DNA from: Budorcas taxicolor
Taxonomy: Eukaryota > Chordata > Mammalia > Artiodactyla > Bovidae
Assembly: GCF_023091745.1 (NCBI RefSeq)
Contig: NC_068910.1
Span: forward strand, 87,858,170 to 87,922,169
Length of the DNA: 64,000 nucleotides
Direction of reading: 5' to 3'
Within the stretch, counting starts at the first letter, position 1. Each line of letters begins with the position of its first letter. Both the position numbers and the translations under genes were made by a program. The notes below the pieces were generated by a model. That model was given only the letters and a program-made list of their open reading frames with translations, was not told the DNA's origin and searched no databases. This document shows, piece after piece, positions 10,985 through 21,159 of this stretch.

Positions 10985-12015
10985 ATGTGCTTGCTTCCCC
11001 CATGGGAGGATAATGTGCATCTGAGATTTTTTTAAAGATCTGTTAGGATATATTGATACAGAATCTTCCTAACAAAGATGATAACCAATTAAACACCCTT
11101 TAATTTATTAAATCTAGTATGAGTAAAATATAAGTGGAATTACTAACTTCTAGTAATTTGTATTTCTGGGTTTAAAACTATTAATTAAATCCATAATCTA
11201 TCAAGGACAATATCTAGATCAATCAGGTTTAAATTACATAGGGCAGAGTCTATGATGGTTCTTTCTTAGGAAGTCTACCTCTTGTTTATGAAGCCAGATC
11301 CACAAAAGAAACCACTGAAAGCTTGATTCTCTTTTAAAACTTTTTGGGATGTAATTTTCAGGGATGTCAGACAGTGGTTTCATAAAAATTGATGCTGTTC
11401 ATAAATTTGCATTGTGAATATTTTGTCTCCTGAGCTATATACACTAATTGTAGACTTCTAGGAGAAATTTAATGATGGTCATGTCAGCTTTCAAATATTT
11501 CTGTAACTTGAAAGAGGATTACTGCATGAGATGGATTCATTTTCCCCCCTATTCCATTGTTGCCAAAGGGAACTTGAAATGCCCTGTTTAAATTAATTTA
11601 ATGCAAATGAATTCCTGCTGCCTCACAAGTTTGTCCTTCATTTTTCTTAAAATTATGTGTAAATGGATGTGACATGCTTTACTGGTTGTTGTGCAGGGAG
11701 CATTGTCCTTCCTAAAAGCTCCCTCATTTGTCAAAAAGAAGCCATTAAGCAAAAAGTAAATTATCTGATCTGATCACAGTATTAAGAATGACCTTAAAAC
11801 TATAAATTGTATTATCAGTATAATAGCTAAATGGTCTTTTGCAGTTGTGGAAATCCCAAAGAAAACCCTTAGTGAGATACAAAATTAGCTATTATAATCA
11901 TCCAAAATCCATGTTGATCTTTTACCTTGTAAAAGGTAATGTAGGTGGAATGTACTGTTGCCTTATTGCTCTTTGTCCTTGAATTCCAGAAACTCTAGTT
12001 CAAATACTTTTTAAA
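10985..12015. other. Unique sequence; contains an octamer motif
   Basis: No gene or young repeat. The part from about 11570 to 11770 has balanced, non-repetitive sequence with an ATGCAAAT octamer at 11601-11608, the binding motif of POU-domain factors. It looks like possible conserved non-coding DNA, but this can only be judged by alignment. Confidence 0.35.
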
Positions 12016-12018
12016 ATC

Positions 12019-12319
12019 TTTTTTTTTTTCCATTTAAATTTAATTAATTTATTTTTGGCTGCGTTTTGCCCGTTGCTCTGCACGGGCTTTCTCTGCTTGA
12101 GGTGAGTGGGGGCTGTTCTCTAGTTGCGGTGCACGGCTTTCTCACTGTGGTGGCTTCTTTCGTTGTGGAGCACAGGCTGTAGGGCTTGTGGGCTGCAGTG
12201 CTTGTGGCGCACTGGCCTGCTTACTCCACAGCACGTGGAACCTTCCCAGACCAGGGTCGAACCTGTGTCCTCTGCATTGGCTGATGGACTCTTAACCAAT
12301 GAACCACCAAGACGTCCTC
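12019..12319 (-). mobile_element. CHR-type cetartiodactyl SINE, near full length
   Basis: A T-rich start (complement of the A tail) is followed by ATTTTTGGCTGCGTTTTGCC, GCACGGGCTTTCTCTGC, TAGTTGCGGTGCACGG, CTCACTGTGGTGGCTTC, GTTGTGGAGCACAGGC and then GACCAGGGTCGAACCTGTGT, the tRNA-like B-box region, and AACCAATGAACCACCAAG. This is the CHR SINE of cetaceans, ruminants and hippos, in minus orientation. Its GC-rich body explains the local compositional rise and the spurious open frame at 12124-12330. Confidence 0.88.
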
Positions 12320-12329
12320 AAATATGCTA

Positions 12330-15300
12330 AAGTTTTTAAGTTTTTCTCATTGTCTTTAATATTTTTAATATCAAGCAATATAATTTTTTAGAGACCCAAG
12401 TAAAAATACAACAAGTTTATGTAATATGGAATTATACAAGGTTGATCATGAATGGTCATTTTTGATAAGGGGCTGCCCATCCACCGTTAGAATGGAAATG
12501 TAAATCCATTATTGAGGGAAGTTGAGACTGAACTAAGGAACTCTGCTGATATTTAAGCCTTAAGAAGAGTAAGGCACAGGCATACTTTTAGTTTCCAAGT
12601 CCGGAGATATAGTAGCTGTACAATAATCTTTTTCTACTATTGAAGAAGCATCTTCTCAAGCCATGTATTCATCTGAGCAAGAACTTTAACTCAGTTTTCA
12701 GCAGCCATAGTAGAGATGATGGCATGATAGGCTCCTTGTACATGTGGCCCTCTTTAGCAGGCCAACTGTTACTTTGTCCACCCACATCACTTAGGACATA
12801 TGGCATTACTTTGGCTGTGGCAGCAAGTGTGTGTGGACATGTCTTGGTGTGGGTATAGACTGCTGCTTGTCTTCCTTTTGATGCTCATGCAACCAACTGT
12901 CGCTGGGTAGAAAATTTCTTATCCAAAGCATTAGATTTGAGGATAGTAAATGATGATAGTATTAAGTGATATTAAAATAATATGATGAATTTTCTCTTTA
13001 GTTTGATTACCAGACTTAATGGATATTTGCTATTGCAAAGCTTCTAGAAGAAATGATGCCTTTTCCAAGGACAGAGTCAGTGCTTTTCAAACAAAGACTA
13101 ACTCATTCAAATGTTTGAGTTTTATAGATAGCAGGGGTATCAGAAGTCCTGAGAAAAGTTATTGTGAAATAATCAATTAGTGAAATTTAGCCATGAATCT
13201 GTTTTTAGTTTTGGCTATGAGGGGGAAAAAATGAGAAAACATAATCAGATAGGCTGGAATGAAGAGTCATGTAATCAAAGAGTAACTAATTTCAGAGAGT
13301 TTACAGTGTGCTATAAAACAACTTTTGAAAACTGGATTCATTTGTTTTCAGTATTTTGAGTTCTGAATTTGCAAAGTGAGGCCTTTCAATATCTACAACA
13401 AGTGTCTTTATCAGTGGTGGCCCTAAAACTCCTACATACAGGGGCTCTTATACTGCATTCTCATAGGACGACGAGGCTGAAGGGTACTTGCTGAAGGTAT
13501 GTGTGCAGAGCTTGATTGAGATTATACATCAAGTCTCTGAACAGAAGAATGAGTGGTGCTGCTGCTGAGGACTATGGGTGAGATAACATTGCAAAGTACT
13601 TTTGCTACCATTACTTGAAAATGTTTACAGTCAGATTTGTTGCAGATCTCTCATAAGCACACAGTGATTCACATGCTACATTTGGAAAATCTGAAAATTG
13701 TTCAGCAAAACTGCATTGGCTAAATATTAGGTAAATCAATCAAGATTTGCTTAGGGAATATTGATAAGCAGTATTTCCAGATGTAGAAAGAACAAGTTTT
13801 TAAATTGCTTTTGAATATCACTTGCTTACAGAGTCTCCTTTCAGTTTCAGTACGATGGCACATTATTAATCACCATTAAGGCTGTCTGTGAAATATTTGG
13901 CAGTATAGGCATCAAGGCTCTGTGGTAATGGTGATTGATGCATGGAATATAGCATCAGTATTGTTATTCACTGGCCTTGAAAATTTAACTTTTCATCCTT
14001 TTCACCTTGCTGTACCATACTGACAACTTTAATTTATGACTCACTGATTTATTTATTTTTTATTTTGGGGGTCATTCTATATTTATGGTGGTGAAGTATC
14101 AGATTATCAGTGTATTATACCAGTATGGAAGCCTAGATGGAAACAAGCAGAAAGTAAACATTTACTACCAATAAATCTACTGTATCGATTTGATTGACAG
14201 AAAAAGGATACAGGTAATTTTACTCACACTTTTTGTTTAATAATTGTGTGTATATATATTTCTACAATTGACCTTTCTTTGTTGAGTATGTGTTTGCACA
14301 CAAAGTCAATTTTAGATATCTTCACCAAAGGGTTAATTTAAGGTGACTATTTTATGGCAAAATAGTCACATAATGGCAATATAAGGAGCCAAAAAAGTGG
14401 GCATAAAATAGTAAATAATGGTTAAAAATACTTGCAAATGAATAATTGAGTTAATTTTTTTATTTTTAGCTGATAAAATTAATAGAAATGAAATTATTAT
14501 GTAAATTATTTTGTTTTATATGCATATACATATATGTGTAAATTATAAATACAAAAAAGGTGGTGTATAATTTAACATTTATAGTCATACTCATCTATAT
14601 ATATGTATTCATTGTAAAAATGAATACCTGTGGTATATACATATATTGAAAGCTTTCATTTTTATTTCTATTACTTTTCTCATTTTTTAGTAATGAACTA
14701 AAGAAAGTAAAGAGAAATTTTATTTGGTAGTTTGATCTTTCATATTTTGCCTCTTTCTGCCTCAAGTTTATGGTTTCTTTGTGATCAGACCTCTAGGATT
14801 CACCTATCATATCATCCTTTTGGATATTTTGGTGGCAGCATGCCACTATAAAGTGTGCATGTGCAAAACTGTGTGAATGTTTTATCCTTGATGGAGAAAA
14901 GCCAGTTAAAATGATTAACTGTGTGGTAGCACCAGTGCGATGAAAAATCAGATATCCATTAACCAAATTTTCTGAGCACCTATTCAGTACCCAGCACAAT
15001 TTTAAGTAGTGAAAATATAGCCATTAAAAACATCAAGTCTCTACCCTTGAAAGCAAATGTGCAGGACAAAAGATTTGGCAAGCTAAAACACAGTTCAGAA
15101 CCAGAAATTAACGTTTGTGTGCAGTTTAGATGTTATTTAAATCATGTTATGTTATTCACCCACTTAAACTAGCAATTCCTCCATCCATTCTTCGGGGAAT
15201 AATGGTAGAGAACTAAGTCTGTTATGCCTGAACTTAACTCAATAAACTTAAAATCTGATATATGATAAAAGTGTGTTAGATCTGTGGGAGAATCATTAAA

Positions 15301-15543
15301 AAATTATGAAATGATGTTGAAGTAATTAGCTATAAGTATTTTTTAGTGGCAAAAACTTATAATGCACTACTCACAAAAATTAATTCCAGAGTAAGTATCA
15401 AACTCCTCAAAATATAAATAAAAAAACCCTGGAAGCAAATATCATTTATAACATTAAAGGGAATTTTAGTTTCCTAAGTATAACCCTGATCAAAGACAGA
15501 AACAGCCAGATGGGTTGGACTTCAAAATAGAAAATTTGTATAT
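12330..15543. other. Long AT-rich stretch without recognisable genes
   Basis: About 3.2 kb of intron-like DNA. I see no exon with both splice sites and an open frame, and no young repeat. Very AT-rich runs with scattered TATATA and ATATGTAT occur from about 14240 to 14660. Confidence 0.4.
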
Positions 15544-15544
15544 T

Positions 15545-15559
15545 TCAAAAGACACTATG
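15545..15559. repeat. Target-site duplication, left copy (15 bp)
   Basis: TCAAAAGACACTATG, repeated exactly at 15975-15989 on the other side of the three-unit SINE. Confidence 0.9.
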
Positions 15560-15974
15560 CTGCTGCTGCTGCCGCTAAGTCACGTCGGTTGTGTCCGACT
15601 CTGTGAGACCCCGTAGACGGCAGCCCACCAGGCTCCTCCATCCATGGGATTCACCAGGCAAGAATACTGGAGTAGGTTGCCATTTCCTGCTCCAGTGCAT
15701 GAAGGTGAAAGGTGAAAGTGAAGTCGCTTAGTCGCTTAGTCCGACTCTGTGCGACCCCATAGACGGCAGCCAACCAGGCTCCTCCGTCCATGGGATTCAC
15801 CAGGCAAGAATACTGGAGTGGGTTGCCATTTCCTGCTCCAGTGCATGAAAGTGAAAGGTGAAAGTGAAGTCACTTAGTCCGACTCTGTGCGACCCCATAG
15901 ACGGCAGCCCACCAGGCTCCTCCGTCCATGGGATTCTCCAGGTAAGAGTAGTGGAGTGGGGTGCCATTGCCTTC
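15560..15974 (-). mobile_element. Three-unit tandem Bov-tA element with 15-bp TSD
   Basis: Three Bov-tA modules in the same minus orientation are joined by linkers of the GGTGAAAGTGAAGTC type. The CCGACTCTGTG block starts at 15595, 15741 and 15879, giving spacings of 146 and 138 bp. The 8-bp excess in the first interval is a duplicated CGCTTAGT. The array starts with a CTG-rich run and ends with TTGCCTTC, as the well-known dimeric ruminant element does, but has an extra middle unit. The whole is bounded by a perfect 15-bp target-site duplication, so it either inserted as a trimer or expanded after insertion by recombination between units. Confidence 0.92.
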
Positions 15975-15989
15975 TCAAAAGACACTATG
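15975..15989. repeat. Target-site duplication, right copy (15 bp)
   Basis: Exact second copy of the TCAAAAGACACTATG direct repeat, flanking the three-unit SINE. Confidence 0.9.
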
Positions 15990-17343
15990 AGTAGCTATAA
16001 AAAGCAAATGTCAAATCAGTAAAAAGTATTTGTAATTTATTTGACTTATTTGACATATAAATAGTTTCAAGAAATCAATAAAAAAGCTTACTAGTGCAAC
16101 AGAAAATAAGGCGAGGTATATTGGCAGTAAGCAGCAAGAACCTCTTCTGAATGAACACTAAATGTATCAGAATCTCTGTTGTTCATAAACAAAATATTAA
16201 AAAAAATACAAAGATTTATATAGAGATATATGTAATATTTTAACAAAATTATAGTTTAAATTTATTCATGTTATACATATATGTATCTGTGAAACTATTT
16301 GTAGGTTCATATCATGTAGTTTATTTTCTATTCTTTTAAACTTCTGTATTTTCAAAGGTATATTCAAACCTCAGGACACACCCTTTGCTGTTGAAAGCTC
16401 ACATATCACTTTCTTTAAGTTTTATAGAGAATAAGAACTAAAATTCCTTATCAGAAATTGTATTTCAATAATAATTTGTTATTGTGTTTAATAGTTCCTA
16501 CTCAGGGCTTAACTGATAAAGGAAGATTTCTTTTTAAACAAAGCTTTTTGATGTACCTTTTTATTGGAAAGAGCTTTTATTTCCTTAAGTGTTTTGTTGC
16601 CTAAGCGTGATGAGTATCCGGCAGTGGGATGTAGTTGAACAGATGCTTATTGTGATATATGAGATGAACTTGCTTCCCTAAGCACACATAGGCATGAAAT
16701 GCATCTGGCTTCAGTACATAAAAGTCAATTAGTTTCCAAATGTGTTTCTGCACATTACAGACTTTTAGGGGCAGAAATCCTACTATTCCCTCAAATGGGG
16801 GCTCTACTTAATTATGAAATTTAATTTAGACTAGAAATTGGAAAATACTAAATTCTGGGCTGCAGACAGAGCCTAACTTGGTGATATTAACATTGTGTAC
16901 TAAGGGTGGTGGTAAGTCCTGCAGAGAAAGCAGCTTCTGTGGGGAGGAAATCGTATATATAAAACTAGAGAATGCTGTAAAGCAAAGTAAAATCAAGGGT
17001 GTGAACATGTGGAATACAGAAGAAATAAAACCAAGTTCAGAGGCAAAAAATAAGGAGAGGCTGGGGAAAAGAAACTAATGAAGGTAAACCTGAAAAAGAC
17101 TCAATGCAAACAGTGATGAGAGTGAAGGCAATTACTAAGCTTGGGGAAACAGAGTCTGGATAGGAAGGAATTTGGCATGTGTGCACACTGTCAGAGGTCT
17201 AACTTACAGAACTCAGGCCTCTTGAGACATAGTAACTGTAGTTCACTTCTCTTGTCCAGGGAGACTTGAATATTCCTTTTCATTTTAAAAAGACCATCTA
17301 CTGTGTTTAATGAGTTAATCTCAAGGACATGAAATTTTTTTCT
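15990..17343. other. Unique AT-rich sequence, no feature seen
   Basis: No repeat family or exon recognised. Short open frames on both strands around 16826-17078 overlap each other and have no family resemblance. Confidence 0.4.
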
Positions 17344-17346
17344 TAT

Positions 17347-17803
17347 TGTTGTTCAGTCACTAAGTCATGCCCGCCCCTTTGCAACCCCGTGTACTGCAGC
17401 ACGGTAGATGTCTCCGTCCTTCACTATCTCCTGAGTTTGGTCAAACTCATGCCCTTTGAGCCAAAGATGCCGTACAACCATCTCATCCTCTATTGCCCAC
17501 TTCTCCTCCTGCCTTCAGTCTTTCCCAACATCAGAGTCTTTACCAGTGAGTCAGCTCTTTCCAACAGGTGGCCAAAGTACTGGAGCTTCAGCATCAGCAT
17601 GGGTTATTCCAATGAATATTCAGGGTTGATTCCCTTTAGGATTGCCTGGTTTGATCTCCTTGCTGCCCAAGGGATTCTCAAGAGTCTTCTCCAGCACCAC
17701 AGTTTGAAAGCACTAATTCTTACGCGCTCAGTCTTCTTTACTGTCCAATTCTCACATCATACATGACTACTGGAAGAACCATAGCTTTGACTACACAGAC
17801 ATT
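17347..17803 (-). mobile_element. BovB 3' portion, old diverged copy
   Basis: Minus-strand BovB tail (GTTCAGTCACTAAGTCATGCC, CTTTGCAACCCCGTG, TGGCCAAAGTACTGGAG, CCAGCACCACAGTTTGAAAG). It is clearly more diverged than the neighbouring copy and is cut off just past the CATGACTACTGG block. It ends about 80 bp before the start of the younger, same-orientation BovB at 17884. Confidence 0.88.
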
Positions 17804-17883
17804 TATTAGCTAGGTTTTCTGCTAGAATATACCAAATTTAATCAATTATCTACTAGATAAAACATTTAAAAATAGCTTGTGTA

Positions 17884-19226
17884 GTTCAGTTCAGTTCAGT
17901 CGCTCAGTCGTGTCCGACTCTTTGCGACCCCATGAATCGCAGCACGCCAGGCCTCCCTGTCCATCACCAACCGCTGGAGTTCACTCAAACTCATGTCCAT
18001 CGAGTCGGTGATGCCATCCAGCCATCTCATCCTCTGTCGTCCCTTTCTCCTCCTGCCCGCTCCTCCCTCCCAGCATCAGAGTCTTTTCCAATGAGTCAAC
18101 TCTTCTCATGAGGTGGCCAAAGTACTGGAGTTTCAGTTTTAGCATCATTCCTTCCGAAGAAATCCCAGGGCTGATCTCCTTCAGAATGGACTGGTTGGAT
18201 CTCCTTGCAGTCCAAGGGACTCTCAAGAGTCTTCTCTAACACCACAGTTCAAAAGCATCAATTCTTTGGTGCTCAGCCTTCTTCACAGTCCAACTCTTAC
18301 ATCCACACATGACCACTGGAAAAACCATAGCCTTGACTAGACGGACCTTAGTCAGCAAAGTAATGTCTCTCCTTTTGAATATGCTCTCTAGATTGGTCAT
18401 AATTTTTCTTCCAAGGAGTAAGCGTCTTTTAATTTTATGGCTGCAGTTACCGTCTGCAGTGATTTTGGAGCCCCCCAAAATAAAGTCTGACACTGTTTCC
18501 ACTGTTTCCCCATCTATTTCCCATGAAGTGATGGGACCAGATGCCATGATCTTCTTTTTCTGAATGTTGAGCTTTAAGCCAGCTTTTTCACTCTCCTCTT
18601 TCACTTTCATCAAGAGGCTTTTTAGTTCCTCTTCACTTTCTGCCATAAGGGTGGTGTCATCTACATATCTGGGGTTATTGATATTTCTCCCGGCAATCTT
18701 GATTCCAGCTTGTGTTTCTTCCAGCCCAGCGTTTCTCATGATGTACTCTGCATAAAAGTTAAATAAGCAGGGTGACAATATACAGCCTGACATACTCCTT
18801 TTCCTATTTGGAACCAGTCTGTTGTTCCATATCCAGTTCTAACTGTTGCTTCCTGACCTGCATACAGATTTCTCAAGAGACAGGTCAGGTGGTCTGGTAT
18901 TCCCATCTCTCTCAGAATTTTCTACAGTTTGTTGTGATCCACACAGTCAAAGGCTTTGGCATAATCATAAAGCAGAAATATGTTTTTCTGGAACTCTCTT
19001 GCTTTTTCATGATCCAGTGGATATTGGCCATTTGATCTCTGGTTCCTCTGCATTTTCTAAAACCAGCTTGAACATCAGGAAGTTCACGGTTCACGTATTG
19101 CTGAAGCCTGGCTTGGAGAATTTTGAGCATTACTCTACCAGCATGTGAGATGAGTGCAATTGTGCGGTAGTTTGAGCATTCTTTGGTGTTGCCTTTCTTT
19201 GGGATTGGGATGAAAACTGACAGATC
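17884..19226 (-). mobile_element. BovB LINE, longest RT fragment in the window
   Basis: Minus-strand BovB of about 1.34 kb. The RT-coding part extends further upstream than in the other copies, up to the segment encoding FIPIPKKGNTKECSNYRTIA (around 19150-19210), an RT finger/palm region of RTE elements. The catalytic box reads YVDD instead of YADD (ACATAT for GCATAT near 18663), a change of Ala to Val. The frame is broken at several places, for example around 18226-18236 and 18793. No endonuclease domain remains, so the copy is dead. Its 3' end (GTTCAGTTCAGTTCAGTCGC) is well preserved. Confidence 0.94.
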
Positions 19227-19363
19227 TTTATAAAATATATTGTTATATTTTATTGCCAGAATCCATAGTATATTACACTTAATTTTGTCTTTCTTTCCCT
19301 AATTTCTTAACATGTTTGGTAGAATAATAGCCTTCCAATATCTAGAACCTGTAAACATATTGG

Positions 19364-19422
19364 ACTTTCCCAGTGGCTCAGCAGGTAAAGAATCTGCCTG
19401 CAATGCTTGTTACATGGCGAGG
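19364..19422 (+). mobile_element. Bov-tA SINE head fragment
   Basis: GGACTTTCCCAGTGGCTCAG followed by AGGTAAAGAATCTGCCTGCA is the tRNA-like 5' head of Bov-tA. The match is lost after about 60 bases, so the 3' part is missing. Confidence 0.8.
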
Positions 19423-19465
19423 AGGAGTTAATGGAAATGGAATGAAGATGGAATTAATGGAAATT

Positions 19466-19566
19466 TTAAAAAAAGTTTATTTTAAGTTTTGTATTTTGTA
19501 TTGGAGTATAACTGATTGACAGTGTTGTGATAGTTTCAGGTGAACAGTGAAGGGATTTAGCCATAT
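19466..19566 (-). mobile_element. L1-like 3' end fragment
   Basis: Starts in an A/T-rich run and continues TATTTTGTATTGGAGTATAA, TGATTGACAGTGTTGTGATA and GTTTCAGGTGAACAGTGAAG, which resembles the 3' untranslated region of artiodactyl L1 elements in reverse orientation. Assigned from memory of the family pattern; boundaries uncertain. Confidence 0.55.
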
Positions 19567-19599
19567 GATACAGAGGTTTAATGATCTGACTTTAAAATG

Positions 19600-19935
19600 G
19601 GAGAGATTATCCTGAATTAACTGTGTGAGCTAACGTAAGAACAGGGGATCCTATGAGATGAAGACTGAGAGAAAGATGGAATATCTGAAGCAGAGGTTGG
19701 AGTGATCAATACATTTTGTATACAGAGGCTGGAGTTGGGATCCAAGCAATGAACTGACCTTTAGAATAACTCCAGAAAAAAACAACAGCAAAAATCACAG
19801 TCCTGAGAATGATTTAATTTTAGCCCAGTGAGACCCATTTTGGACTTCTGACCACCAGAACCTTAAGAAAAATAAATTTATGTTGTCATTTTAAGCCACT
19901 GAGTTTTTGGTTACAGCAGGAATAAGAAATTAGGA
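19600..19935 (+). mobile_element. MLT1-type LTR, 3' part
   Basis: Contains GGGAGAGATTATCCTGAATT, a diverged middle, and the typical 3' end CCACCAGAACCTTAAG, AAATAAATTTATGTTGTC (polyadenylation signal) and TTTTAAGCCACTGAGTTTTT. This is an old MaLR LTR in plus orientation. Confidence 0.65.
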
Positions 19936-20896
19936 ATCACATTTTTCTTATTATTTATTTTTTTATTTTATTTTATTTTTTTGCTCAAAATGGTGTACTG
20001 AATTGAGTTAGACATTCCAAGAAATATCTGGGAATTAATTTTCTTGAGAAAATCCTTTATACCAGAATAATGAGGATTTTAGAGATGAACTATCCTATTT
20101 ATGAAAGATAATATATGTAAACACTATGTGAGCCAAAAATGGGGTATCATCTGAAGACCAATATAGTCATAAAGTGTTCTCCAATTATATAATGCTTAGA
20201 TGGTGCATCAAATGTTGTAGTGGAAGAACCATAATCTTTCTAGAACTATATTAATAATTTTAATTTAATACTGCAGTGAGTTAGGACCATTGGACCAGTA
20301 CTCACAAAGAGGGTTAGGGTTGTGAAAGCGACTTGAGTTACTTGAATTGAAGACCAGGATATAAGGTGATAGCCATTGGTAATCCAGTTTCTATTACTAG
20401 AAACCACTCATTCTAGTAATAAATTCACCAACCATTTATTTATGGGGTATTATGTTAAATAATACAGATATAGTCTAGTGATGGAGACCTGAAAAATATG
20501 ACAATAGAGATAGAGAAGCTTCTAGTGAGGGGCAATGTTGAAAACATTGATACCTGACAGTTGTAGAGAGCAGCAGGATTAAGGGAAGTAAGGTTATGAA
20601 AGATTGAATTCACTCAAGATCTCTAACTGGATAATTGATTACTAAATAAATCATATTTTCTTACAACTCAAAGAATGTTCCTTTTGATGAAAACTTTCAA
20701 ATATAATGTACATTTGGGCTTGATTTAAAAAAATATTTTGTAAACTGCTCACAGGAAACTAGAAAACAAATCTGATGTATGTTGACCATTAAATCTGTGG
20801 AGAGTTCATCCAGAGAATAGAGGATGTGACAGCTAAGAAAGAAAATTCTTATAATATGCCCATAACAGGCAAGGCCTATGGTTGAAGTTATTAACA
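19936..20896. other. Unique AT-rich sequence, no feature seen
   Basis: A T-rich run at about 19948-19982 (TTATTTTATTTTATTTTTTT) may be simple repeat or the tail of an unrecognised element. Otherwise nothing recognisable. Confidence 0.35.
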
Positions 20897-20899
20897 CAA

Positions 20900-21158
20900 C
20901 TTTAAGCTGAAACTCCAGTACTTTGGCCACCTCATGCGAAGAGTTGACTCATTGGAAAAGACTCTGATGCTGGGAGGGACTGGGGGCAGGAGGAGAAGGG
21001 GACGACCGAGGATGAGATGGCTGGATGGCATCACTGACTCGATGGACGTGAGTCTGAGTGAACTCCGGGAGATGGTGATGGACAGGGAGGCCTGGCGTGC
21101 TGCGATTCATGGGGACGCAGAGTCGGACATGACTGAGCAACTGAATGAACTGAACTGA
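20900..21158 (+). mobile_element. BovB 3' end, plus orientation
   Basis: Plus-strand BovB terminus beginning at the segment encoding LKLQYFGHLMRRVDSLEKT and running through the arginine-rich GGRRRRGRPRMRWLDG segment to the terminal ACTGAATGAACTGAACTGA. The 75-codon open frame is intact to the natural end, so the copy looks young. It lacks the RT catalytic region. It has the opposite orientation to the 17.9-kb copy. Confidence 0.93.
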
Positions 21159-21159
21159 T

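Noticed and set aside
12124..12330. Cysteine- and tryptophan-rich small open frame
   Set aside because: Lies entirely inside a CHR-type SINE in antisense.
15560..15974. CRISPR-like regular spacing of repeats
   Set aside because: Three Bov-tA SINE units with target-site duplication in a mammalian genome; not a CRISPR array.
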